Source: Alentia gelatinosa
Lineage: Eukaryota; Annelida; Polychaeta; Phyllodocida; Polynoidae
Reading direction: 5' to 3'
DNA: 64,000 nt
Assembly (NCBI GenBank): GCA_950022655.1
Contig: OX465581.1
Coordinates: 34,133,300 to 34,197,299, forward strand
The number at the start of each line of letters is the position of its first letter. Positions within the stretch are counted from its first letter, which is position 1. Made by a program: the position numbers and the translations under genes. The notes below the pieces were generated by a model. That model was not told where the DNA came from and did not search any database. It was given only the letters and a program-made list of their open reading frames with translations. Shown piece after piece: positions 12,755 through 23,213 of the stretch.

Positions 12755-13090
12755 TGCGGCGTTTCCACCTGCCGATAATGACCACCGATTATGACATTTT
12801 GCACCGCTGTCCGATTATGCGACACATTTAGTGCAGTAATCATCAGGTGGAAACAGAAATAGCCAACGATTTTTCTCTCGTGCCTATGCAATATGGCACC
12901 AGTGAACGACTTTTGCACCCACAACAAATCAAAGAATTTGTGATGCATTGCATTTTACTATCGGTGAGCGTCCACTCCATTTTTGCAGTGCAGGTCACCG
13001 ATTTTGTACCACTGATCTCTTACATAGACCGACTTTTGTAAAGTGTGGAAACTATCGGTAGGTGTTTATTCGACAGGTGGAAACGCCGCA
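12755..13090. mobile_element. Non-autonomous DNA transposon, 17-bp perfect TIRs, TTA flanks
   Basis: Perfect inverted ends TGCGGCGTTTCCACCTG (12755-12771) and CAGGTGGAAACGCCGCA (13074-13090) enclose 336 bp. Both outer flanks read TTA (12752-12754 and 13091-13093), which fits a 3-bp target duplication of the TWA type used by PIF/Harbinger transposons. A second, shorter inverted pair lies inside (GTTTCCACCTG at 12761 with CAGGTGGAAAC near 12845), so the element contains a nested or internally duplicated terminus. There is no transposase, so it would depend on an autonomous relative. Superfamily is inference from the TSD only. Confidence 0.65.
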
Positions 13091-15778
13091 TTAGCCGACG
13101 GAAACGGCTACATTAATTGAATTCATCTAATTGTCTGTCGGTTGTGCCAATGACCGTACATCGATGTCAAATAATCGGTGAGGGTCTTCACTCAGCCTGG
13201 GACTAGGTTCACTTATCAGAGTAATTCATAGCTTTGAATGATAATAAATTACAAACAAACAAACAGAACATAACATAACAGAGAAAATGTATACAGTAAC
13301 AGGAGGGTTGGTAGAAGAAATACAACTAATAAATATGTATGGATAGAAATGCACCTCGGCGATTAATTGAGTTAACGCTGACGATCATATGAGTGTCTAC
13401 CCGTGTATCTCTTCAATCACAATAGATAAAAAAACCCAATTATTTCAGTTGGTCTTCACGAAATCGATGTTGCTGGTGTCAGAGCGTGTACAATAGTCGT
13501 CTGGTGGTGCCAAATTGCTTAACGGACCGATACGATACAAAGTCGTTAGGTGGTCCTAAATTCAAGAATCATTGTCCATAATCGTCTAATATAAAGACTT
13601 GTTGAGGTTTAAATGAGAGATGCCCAAACCTATATCCATGAACATTCTTTAATGAAAAGAAATCTGTAGAAATGAACTTTCATCTGTGCTAAAAATTATA
13701 CCTATATATACAATGAACGAATTCATTAGTGTTGTTTTACCATCCATACTATCAGCTTCGCTAGAGTGAATTTGTAGTTGCTGAGAAGTCATTAAGTCAT
13801 GGTGCCCTAGATGGCCGACTGCTTTCGGTCACGTCCCTCACGTTTTGTGGTATGGCGAACTGCATTCGGTCACATTCAGTCACGTTATGTGCCGTTCCTC
13901 ACGTGTCACTACGGCCTGGACCGATTCTCATTAGGACGGGAATGATTTTTCAATGGTCAAAAATTCTTCCACGGTGGCCACGGATGCCACGTGTGTCCAT
14001 CCCACCTCACCCTCCCGAGTTGTGTCCCTTTTGATTTGTGCTTACGGAAGTCCAAGGTGCCCGGAAACGTGACCGCCATGGCAAGTGTAAACCTGGCATA
14101 TAGCCAATAGATTTGGTTCTCTAGCGTCAGAAATAGATAGGAGTCTCCCCCAGTCATGGTAAGAGTTGTCACTGCCACCTTCACTTTGGCTCCCTATAAA
14201 TAACACACATAGATATCCTGCGGGCTCACACCAGCAAAATGACACCCGGCATCGCGTGTATTCATCCTCCCAAGCTGTATCACCGCCAAATGCAGAAGCG
14301 TGGTGTATCTGACCGCCGGGCATCCTTTCTGACAACCCATGGGCTGGCAGGTCACATAACAGCGAGAATAACGATGCAAGGATCGCCTTAATGGACTCCT
14401 TCGGCCATGATATCAAGCATCTCACGACGCCATTAGGGACGTCACCCTGCTTGCGTTATTGACCATTAAGACCATTTAGCATCCCACGCAATGTGGTCGC
14501 GGAAGCTATCCCACACGTGCAAGTAGTTCTGTGTTATTGCGCTGGTATTGGGAGCTTGACATCGTGTACAATTACAAAGGCGTGGGATTCTCGAAAGAAT
14601 AGGGATAATTATTCGTTTCCTCTATGTGTTTCCTGTTATTCTTATGGACCTTACTGGGGTTAATGATTCGAAAATTCCTTCTATGTATTACGGTGGCAGT
14701 CGCAGTTATAGTACTATTCATAGATCCGGTTATTTGTATTTTATGCATCATTCATTTTTACCCCTTGCTCATAGTGTCCTTATAGGGAACAGAGCCATTG
14801 TTAGTTCATAAAGCAGATAGCAGGATCTACAGATGGCATCCCCATTCGGGGTATTCTGGGTGTTTGTTCTTACGAAATTCGTCTGGCTTTCGAAGATTTA
14901 TCATGGTTCCCTTGTCTCTCTCCACCCATCCCTGGGGGATAACTGAAAGGTTAAACCCAGGATATGCTGGTTACCACATGGAATGCTCTGTAAACAAGGC
15001 TAGAGTTGTGACAGTCACCTTTTATCACTTCCTTTTGTATCTTCTGTAGTGAAGAACTGAATTATAAAATGTCCGCTCGATTGTGTGGAAGAGCGATAAT
15101 TGGATTTGTCGAACGCAATTTTGGAAATTAAAAAAAAAGATTAAAAAAAAGAAAGAACACCTACCGTTTTAAATACCTCTAGCAGTGAGGAACACTTAGT
15201 GGCTGATTTCACCAACACAATGCAGTTGCTGTGTTGTATCTTAGTATATCTGGGTACATCTTACAGTGCTGTGACATATCTTACATCCTTTGTTACAACA
15301 CGTTGTGTGCGATGATATATGTGTTTTTGCGATGATTTGTGCATATTTTAGTGCCCCACCATCGTGATACCTCACAATAGATAGCCGACTTTTCGCGGCC
15401 TACCGCGACATATCGAGACAAGAACATGGCAAACGTGCTTAACCAGACCGATGGTTCGCGGCAAAAATGCACGCAATTATTCAAAACCTAGCAAGATTTA
15501 GCAAGACAACCAAATCGTGATAAATCTCATTCGTTGTTGGGACCACAACTTAACTTGGGAGCAAAATGGCGATGCCCATAAAAGATAACCTATCAGTCCT
15601 ATATGACTCCATTTATGTTCTGAAGCCCTAACTCCTGCACCATGCTGCACCCCTGGCAGTGGATAGCATTTCACAGATGTTCGACCACAGGTATATGATA
15701 ATAAAAGTTAATGTAGAAGAAACGTGGGATCTTACTACCTTGTGACTGTAGCATGAAAACAAGTATCAGTACATAGTC
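13091..15778. other. Unassigned stretch
   Basis: Contains a fragment of the GTGTAAACGCC family near 13490-13600 (words GTCGTTAGGTGG and ATAATCGTCTAAT). Moderately GC-rich sequence at 13800-14450 has two minus-strand frames in the same phase (14379-14194 and 14184-13957) separated by one stop; no domain recognised. Otherwise I see nothing. Confidence 0.35.
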
Positions 15779-16455
15779 CAGGGCCCTGTTTTATTTTTTG
15801 CCCGAGTAGACTTGAAATACCCAAGGAGAGGTCGTAGGAGAGTTTGGGTTTGATAATTCAAATTATCGTGGGGAAGGAGAGTTGCAGCCGAGGAGCTCTC
15901 CTCCATTTCCGTTTTATTTTTTATCCTCGGGTCGGGAGACCTCGTCCAGAGTCTCTTTCAGCTCTCCTGGCGGGCGACACGAGGTATCGTGGGTGATTCA
16001 AAATAACAAATAAAAGCTATTTAATTCATCAGAACTATCTAACTATCAGAAATATATTTATCATGATTTCAATAAAAACTGGAGGTCTCTGATGGATAAT
16101 TACTGTGCTATTTAGTTAGATTCACAGACATTCATAAATAATGAAATTAGTTCCCAAATATTCCACTATGTGTCACCACAGGGCTCACTAAAGAAAAGAG
16201 TCATTAGCAACCAATAGGAGACCAATAAACACGTGAATCTGGCCAACAGGAAGAGAGTGATTACGAGACCTCGTTCAAGTCTCCTCCAAAGTCTCCTACG
16301 GGCCTATTTTGTCCTAGAATTCTCTCCAATGACGAGGATTTCTCTCCCTACGGAGGACAGGGTAAATCGAGCGAGATTGAGGACCTCTCCTCCATGGAGC
16401 TCTCCCTCATTTGGACTCTCCAGGCAAGGAGAGTTGAAAATAAAACAGGGCCCTG
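15779..16455. mobile_element. Non-autonomous TIR element with CAGGGCCCTG ends (hAT-like?)
   Basis: Begins CAGGGCCCTGTTTTATTTTT and ends AAAATAAAACAGGGCCCTG, so the outer 18-19 bp are near-perfect inverted repeats. The inner arms also pair in part (GAGACCTCGTCCAGAGTCTC near 15938 against reverse-type GGAGAGTT and GAGACCTCG blocks). Length is 677 bp with no coding frame. CAGGG ends are common in hAT elements, but the 8-bp flanks do not match, so no target duplication supports that assignment. Confidence 0.6.
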
Positions 16456-18584
16456 GGAGGTGTTTTTATAACTAAGAACGATAAATGAATTGATCTTATC
16501 GTGGTCTTTGTTGCATTCTCGTTACCTAAAGTGATCCGTCGTTATAGGGGACAATCTTTCATGACGATCAGTGAAAATACCTGCATTTTAAATTTTCAAA
16601 AGGTCACAAGTTTTACCGTTTTTAGGTCCGATGCTAGGTGGGTTCGATCCTTTATAACAAAACATCCTCCAGTTAGAAGGGAAAAAAGCAAACAATAAAA
16701 AATTGCAAGAGTTATCCTGGAATTATGCACACCACATTTAAAAACGGACTGACACTCCGATCGTGGTCGCCTGAGGATGGTCCCAACCGTAATAGCTCAG
16801 CCAATATCGTTCTCATTTTTAAAAACAGCCCCCTGGTGCATAAGACGTCAATCAGACCTACCCCGCCCCCTGTTGACCACCAAACCTGTGTGGTGGTGGG
16901 AGGCATCATGTCGCGGCACGTCCGTTTGCAGGAAGTCGGTGGCGTGAGTGTGGGAGTGGACTTGGCGTACATTCAGCTGCTGATTCAGCACGACCACCTG
17001 CCAGCCTTCACCAGTTCATGCTGGTGGTATTCTGGGTGGTAACAAACTCCTCGCACTCAACAAAAATATTGCCCCACAACATGTAGTATGTGAGCTGGCA
17101 TTAGCTTCACTCTCACCTGTACTGGGAGAGCCATGGCCCGGGGCCTACGATCAATTCTGAGACATTCCTCAGTACGGCAGAAATCACAGTAGTTCCTAGA
17201 CTTATATTTCTACTGCTGGAAATTGATGTTAACTGCGGCGATTTGTAGTTAATTCTCTCATGTTTCAAAGGCAGGCACTCTAAGTGGGAGAGGAGATTTG
17301 AGGACTATACCGTTAGTCTGACTTGAAGAATAAGATGATGTTAGAAGAATGTTGGAGTACTGGTATATATATATAGGCCTACCATACACATACCTCTATT
17401 CTAGATATCTTGTATATGCCTCAGATTGAGAGCGGGACGACTTAAGTGTGGAGGCATATGAAAGGTTTGGAACTGATAGTAGTAGAATGAGAAAAGAATA
17501 CATTTTAAAAGAAGGATAGTAACGTGAAAGGAGAAACGTGCATTGTGATGGACCATTCTTATATGCATGTGTGTAGCGAAATAGAAGGACTTAGAGAAAT
17601 GCAGGTATGGCAACCGAACAAGAAGAGATATTCAATTACCAAGAAAGATTACCAAAAATCAAGAATAGGACCAAAGAGAAACACATTAATCACGATAAAG
17701 GATAATTCTCCTAATTGAACCAGAGTGTAATAATGGAAATGGAAAAGGAAGAATAGCAAGAAATTGAAATGTAAGACAAAAAAGAAATCAAATCACTTAC
17801 TAAAAAATAGAGATAAGCATAATTTAGAAGCAAAATGGCACTTTTATGATTTTACATCTGCAACTCCACTGCAAACAAGAATATGATGCTATCTGGTGAA
17901 ATATACATAATTGCCTTGCTGAGATATTATTCGCAGGAATATCAACCATCTCAGCAGAATAGAATGTGCTGAGATGTGAACTTCCACATGGCAATGATGG
18001 CGGTAACCTGAAGAAAGCCGAACAATGCCATGGGACTGGAAGCTCTGCAAAGTACTGGCTCCAACTTGGATGGAAACCACGCAGTGATCGAGATAAACAA
18101 GCGTGTAGCGTGGCCGAGCTGAGCCCTGGGCTAATTGGCCATAACCCCCCTCCCTTCTCTGGCCTGTAGGTCCTCCTTTGACAATGTCTGAGCCGTCCCC
18201 CGTGGTAGGCCATACATATGGATGCTGGGAGACCAGGCCCGGACTCCCGGGTCAAGTGACTATCCTGTTGTGCGTGAGCAGCTCCCAGAGGCTTTCAGAT
18301 CAGAGGCTCCTGTCCCACTGGTCAAAGGTATCGCATCAGTGGACACTGATGGCCCAGGTTCAATATTGACAAGGGGTGGTGAGGCTTATAGGGCAGCCAA
18401 CTGCAGGTCACGATACGTGTTTGATCAGCCTGGCGCCAGCCTTTCTTTGCCCGAGTTCAGTAGCTTTTATGGTTACTACATAGGAATATATATCTAGTCT
18501 GTTTTTATCTAACGTATATAAAGTCCCCATTGCTAATGTATGGGGTCGCAGTAAACCAATACCCATTGTTTAAAAACTGTTATA
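16456..18584. other. Non-coding stretch
   Basis: Overlapping frames of 60-143 codons on both strands (for example 17824-18255 minus) have no recognisable domain and lie in a locally GC-richer patch, so chance open frames are expected. No RNA gene seen. Confidence 0.4.
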
Positions 18585-18888
18585 TGCAATAACCATTGTA
18601 TACGCTTTCCAATCCATTGTTTACGGCATCAAAGCCATTGTATACGGGAAAATAGCCCCTTTGTGCTACAGGGCAAAGAAATAGTCCCTATTGGTATATC
18701 CTTTGAACAATATAGTAATTCCTGGGTTCAATTCACTCGGAAAGATGGTTAATCAATACAACAAACCATTGTTAACAGGCGGCACTGTAAACCACGCGAG
18801 CTTAACGTCATGATACACTCACTAACGCTCGTGTCTTATGACGCGTCAACCCCTCGTGGTATACGGCCATCTGTCCACAAAACCATTG
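18585..18888 (+). repeat. Dispersed repeat R2, copy 1
   Basis: Shares the order of words CCATTGTATAC, CAAAGCCATT, AATTCCTG, ACTCG, GTCAACC.CTCGTG and TCCACAAAACCAT with 44082-44366. A reversed copy lies at 62872-63080. The 3' part contains an inverted pair (AACCACGCGAGCTTAACGTC with GACGCGTCAACCCCTCGTGG in approximate form). No open frame is conserved between copies, so it is not coding. Confidence 0.65.
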
Positions 18889-19230
18889 CCTATTAATATT
18901 CACCGGTCAGGGCGATAAGGTGTGGAATATCTATGCTGTGGTTATATAATTATGTTCTGTCGTTTTACGAAGGGGTTGCGTAGAAACTGTATACTGAATT
19001 TCTGTATTTTGCAATCAAGTGCCAAGAGTTGAATTTATATATAAATGCCTTTCCATGGATCTATATTGTCGTATAGATATAAAAACATATCTCGCCATAG
19101 GTTTTACTTCCAAAAGTGCAGCTCAAAAGTGAGAGAATTTTCTAAGTTTCTAAGTTTTTAAGACGAAAGTGCCGGAATTTATGTCACGAGGCTATAGCCT
19201 TTCAACGTATGCCCAGAAATAAGAGTTATC

Positions 19231-19474
19231 ATTACCCCAAATCCCCAATGAAACAAGAGGAAAGCCGGAGTGGGCTTATAAAATTTTATAAAATTTTATA
19301 TATCTTATTGATATTAATAAGGTAATACATTGAATATCAATAATAAGGATAAGTGAAAAATTGACATATATATATGGTTGTCAATTATGAACAGTATATG
19401 AGAACATAATGAAGTTATTATGTAATATTACATAGTTATGAGTAACATGTAATGATAATATAATAATAATAGCC
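19231..19474 (-). repeat. Split direct repeat B2 of copy 1
   Basis: AT-rich 244-bp repeat, nearly identical to 19708-19951. It forms the 3' end of the element; the outer edge reads ATTACCCCAAATCC on the plus strand. It contains TATATATA runs and GTAATATTACATA palindromic words. Confidence 0.85.
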
Positions 19475-19520
19475 CCTACGAGTGGTAAGGAGTAGAAAAG
19501 AAAAAAGGTGAGGGTGGGTG
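19475..19520 (-). other. A2-B2 linker conserved between the two families
   Basis: On the minus strand this reads CCACCCACCCTCACC, then T/C-rich bases, then CTACTCC and CGTAGGGG. The plus-strand element has a clearly related linker at 42303-42342. It occurs only between A2 and B2, never beside A1 or B1. Confidence 0.7.
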
Positions 19521-19710
19521 GGGAGAAAAAGTACGTGTGTAGAGTATGAGACCTGAAGAGGAAGTGAGGCAGAGTACAGTGTCGACCTCGCGCACTTTGA
19601 TGTTTAGTGCGGCCGACAGTAGGGAGGTGGCGCAGGGGTGCGCTAGTACAGAGGTGTTTCACCAGGGGGGGCAATGACCACCCCTGACCATAGGCCATGG
19701 GTAACCCATT
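19521..19710 (-). repeat. Split direct repeat A2 of copy 1
   Basis: 190-bp GC-richer repeat, one visible mismatch to A1 (24336-24525). Its edge GGGTTACCC/CCATGG is a short palindrome next to the presumed recombination point. The inner 40 bp (GGTCAGGGGTGGTCATTG) are shared with the A repeats of the plus-strand element. Confidence 0.85.
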
Positions 19711-19951
19711 ACCCCAAATCCCCAATGAAACAAGAGGAAAGCCGGAGTGGGCTTATAAAATTTTATTAAATTTTATATATCTTATTGATATTAAGAAGGT
19801 AATACATTGAATATCAATAATAAGGATAAGTGAAAAATTGACATATATATATGGTTGTCAATTATGAACAGTATATGAGAACATAATGAAGTTATTATGT
19901 AATATTACATAGTTATGAGTAACATGTAATGATAATATAATAATAATAGCC
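19708..19951 (-). repeat. Split direct repeat B1 of copy 1
   Basis: Same sequence as B2 except for about two substitutions (one in the TTTTATTAAATT tract, one in TTAAGAAGG). It overlaps the A2 edge by three bases (ATT), the likely crossover trinucleotide. Confidence 0.85.
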
Positions 19952-20000
19952 AAGAAGCCAATAGTTATAGGGAGAGGAGGGTTGGGATAGAAAAAAGGGG

Positions 20001-21036
20001 TCACTTTCTGAAGGAAAGGGACTCAATAAGTGAATTATTGACAGTTCTGAGGTCGGAGACCTTGATGTAGGCATGATGTGCCTGGGACTTCCACCCTCCA
20101 TACCTCTGTATATTGAGTTCAGGTATGCCTGCCTGGAATGCCTGCGTGGCAGCGGCTTTCCTGAGGCTGTGGAGGGTGAATGTTTTGACGGTCTGGCCTG
20201 TGGCCTGCAGCAGGCGATCCCATTCCCTTGTCATCATTCGGGAGGTAATGATTGTCCCATCGGGCAACGTGAGGAATGGATCCCGGAGTGAAGCCGTAGG
20301 GGCCACCCGTAGCAGCTCCCGAATCGCGTGTCGGGGGCAGATCCTGATATCGTCCGCGGCCTCCAGGCGCATCACCTTCTGTTCCCCCACGTGTTGCAGG
20401 TTCTTCGCCGCTTTTACCGTGATGGTCACGTGCCGTTGGCCGAGCACCACGTCCCCTCGAGTCAGGTGCCGTGCCGGATCGAACGCCCGTGCTGACTGCG
20501 GGGCCACCTCGCCCTGCCGTAGGGCCGCATAGTATATCAACAGGAGGCCCGCTCTTATCGCCGTGTGGAGAGGCGATACCGCGAGTTCGTCGAGGACGGC
20601 ACGGAAGACGTCCATCGGCACTGGTGGTTTGACGTTCGGGACGTATTCCTTGTTCCTTTTCATGCCCTCCAGTGCCCTCCTCATTCTGTGATCCTCTGTC
20701 GGGGCCACGTCCCCCCCCCGTCAGTCGCAGATGCGCACGGATGTGCGATAGATGATTCGCGACCGTAGCCGGGGAGGGGGCGTGGTCGGCCACGTATTCC
20801 ATGTAGCTCGTGATGAGGCTCACGGTCGGTGCCCTGGGGTCGATCTCCATCCTTCTGCAGAATGCCAGGTAGGTGCCCACTGCGGATCGCTGGTTGGCGA
20901 GCGTGCCTGGGGCACGCGCCTCTGATTGTCGAGCAGACGCTTTCGTTTGGAGTAAAAGAAGCGCCGGATCTGCAGAAGAGACGGAGTATCGGTACAAACG
21001 AGGCATGTGTACATGGCACGATAGGATACAGTTCAT
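20001..21036 (-). pseudogene. Tyrosine recombinase (YR) of copy 1, frameshifted
   Basis: This gene would cut and rejoin circular retrotransposon DNA into the host genome. It starts at an ATG (21036) at the same alignment position as the start of the intact relative at 40746. The N-terminal core-binding part runs to HLRLTGG, where a run of nine G (minus strand, 20711-20719) shifts the frame. The remaining 220 or so residues continue in the next frame from about 20708 to the stop at 20001. That part keeps the box I arginine (YYAALRQGEV), the HSLRKAAATQAFQAG motif (H..R) and GGWKSQAHHAYIK with the nucleophile tyrosine. One extra G in the run explains the break. The family assignment is firm; activity is lost unless the slip is corrected. 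Confidence 0.85.
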
Positions 21037-23213
21037 GGAGTAGAGTGAGGGACGTCGCTTTATCGTAATCAGTTGCTGACAGGTGGGCCCTGCTCAAGGC
21101 ATCTGCGATAACGTTTTGTATCCCGGGAATGTGGGTGAAGACCAACTCCACTTCTAGGCGTGCCTCTACCATCCATGCCTGGTGGGCACACTCCGCCAGG
21201 ACTCGGTTTCGGGCATGCCCGCTGTTGAGTGTCTGCACAGTCCCGAGGTTATCGCAGAATACCTCGATCCGTGATCCACGGTCTCACTCCGTTATGAAGG
21301 TGTGGAGTGCATATATCGTGTTCAGAGCCTCGAGTTCTGAGATGCACTCCACGGGGTCGAGGACGGGGCAGACCTGGCCGGAATACAAGAAACGGCCGTC
21401 AGTGCCTCCCACGCCCGAGAGGCATGCATCGACAGTGATGCGCCTCGTCGGCGGGCCTCGAGGGATTAGGGCTCGTCCATTCCACCCCTCTGCGAATTTC
21501 ACAAACCAGTCGAGGTCCTGTCACATCTCGGAGTTGATGTTAAGGTAGAACCCCGTCATGCCTCGCAGGGCCTCTAGTAGCTTCGAGACAAAAGCACGTG
21601 CCGGCCGAATACACCTCGCGACGTGCAGTATCCGCCCCAACACTGACTGGAGCTGTCTCTTGGTGAGGGTGCGGCGTTTAGCGACGGCCGACACGTGAGC
21701 CCGAATCTCCACCAGCTTGGCCGTAGGGATGGAGAGACTCATCCTACGGGCGTCGATCTCAATCCCCAGCCACGTGACGACTTGACTAGGTGACTGAGCT
21801 TTGTCGCGTGCCTTGGGGAGGCCCAGCTCAACGAACAGATCGCGTGCAATGTTGAAGTCTACGGCCGCCTTACCTCGGTCCTCGGAGAGGATAATCAGAT
21901 CGTCGAGGTACATCGCGGCCGTGACTCCTTTTGAGGCGAGGATCCCGACGATGGCCTCGGCCACACACTGCATGTGGAACGAGGAGGCACGGGCACCGAA
22001 CGGCATGGCGGTATCACAGTAGTGCCCGCCCTCCCACGTGAAACACAGCAGGGGCCAGTCGAGGGGATCACACCTGAAGTTCTTGTATGCACGCGATACG
22101 TCGATCGATGACATATACGATCCCTTCACGAGTTTCGTCACGAACTCGTCCACCGTTGGGAGGCCGTGATCTCGTTCCAGCCCGTAGACAGAGTTCTTAA
22201 TCACGAACGAGTTCACGCTGCGCTCCCGCGGGAATGTCATATCCGTGATGATACGCCTATCGTTGGTTCCCCGCTTTTCCCGTGTCATGAGAGGCGACAC
22301 GTGACACCACGGGGAAAAAGGCGCTTCCTCAAAAGGTCCCATCATGTTAGAGAAGGAGGCCTCCTTCTCCAGGAACCTCTCTACCTGCTGGGGGTAGCCG
22401 GTAGCACTGGGGTGGTTGGCTACCCCCCTGGTATCGGACTCGGGCCCGAGGTATCCTAGGGGGAAGCCGTAGTGGAGGAACCCCAGGAGCTCCTCCGAAC
22501 CTGCCACGCCCCTTGTACTTGTCCCATGCCGCTAGGTGTAGATCCGAGGGGACCTGAATCCTGGCGCCGAGGGTGTTGGGTAGCCCCGTCTCCCTCACGG
22601 CCCGGTAGATATCCGCGTGGGTGCCGGACCCTACGGCCGTGAAGTCCGGCCATGTCGCCCGGCGGTGCTCCCGGAAGGCGAACGGGTCGGTCCGAACACC
22701 CTCTCGATGAATTCCGGTTTCGCAGACTTCTTTAAGTGCCGCGAAATCCGGAGTGTTACTATCCTCGTGGTACGCCGGCGCAGTAACACTAACACCGGCC
22801 ACGCTGCAAGACATAGGGGGTGCGGGGAAAGCGTTGATCCTCTCCTGTGGGAGTGTATTCCCCGTCCCTTTGTTGATGTTTACTTCACGTGGCCGGCCAC
22901 GTGCCGCGGCGGTCACGTGAGGCTTGACGTCACGTGTGGGGGCTGGCTTCGTTACATCACACACCGGGCCGCCGGCCCCCCTTTCATCTTGGTCTCGCGC
23001 CTCGCTTACTCGCGGGGCGCGCCCACCCCGTTTTTTGAAGACGGCTGGGGGTGTTGAAGCACACTCCGGGGTGCCGCCGGCTTTGAAGTGGGTTGGAGTT
23101 GATACCCCACCTGTGGTATCCGCCGTGGTGTGGGTACAGGAGCAGCCGCCGTGTTGTCGTACCCGTGACCGTACGTGAGCTTCCGGTTGCAGGCGTGCAC
23201 CGAGTGACCGCAC
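20681..23213 (-). pseudogene. Pol (RT-RNase H) of copy 1, interrupted
   Basis: Pol overlaps gag in the -1 frame and would be made as a Gag-Pol fusion. The N-terminal frame (to about 22500) ends in a net frameshift next to WDKYKG; the next frame carries the RT domain, with HPSAT...PFSPWCHVSPLM, D in DVSRAYKNF, MPFGARASS and the YLDD catalytic box. Two TGA stops interrupt it at 21521-21523 and 21284-21286. In both places the intact relative has an arginine codon, consistent with CGA to TGA changes. After them RNase H follows with VDACLSGVGG, SELEAL, FCDN and ADALSRAH. The region after WLGI (EIDARRMSLS...) is complete here, unlike in the plus-strand copy. Family is certain; this gene is dead. 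Confidence 0.85.
22998..23036 (-). promoter_or_regulatory. Probable -1 ribosomal frameshift signal, gag/pol of copy 1
   Basis: Minus strand A AAA AAC at 23036-23030 sits in the gag frame as TCA AAA AAC, the canonical X XXY YYZ layout. Eight or so bases on, a GC hairpin follows, with arms built on GCGCGCC/GGCGCG-type pairs, CCGC against GCGA in part, and loop GAGTAA holding the gag stop. Pol is open in the -1 frame. The same design occurs in the plus-strand element. Confidence 0.65.

Noticed and set aside
12525..12948. Overlapping 89- and 122-codon frames near 12.5-12.9 kb
   Set aside because: They run into the MITE at 12755-13090 and have no recognisable domain.
16625..16655. Second B-box-like word GTGGGTTCGATCC
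   Set aside because: No tRNA fold around it and no internal promoter partner.
17824..18255. 143-codon minus-strand frame
   Set aside because: Overlapped by plus frames of similar length, no domain, and a locally GC-rich patch makes chance frames likely.
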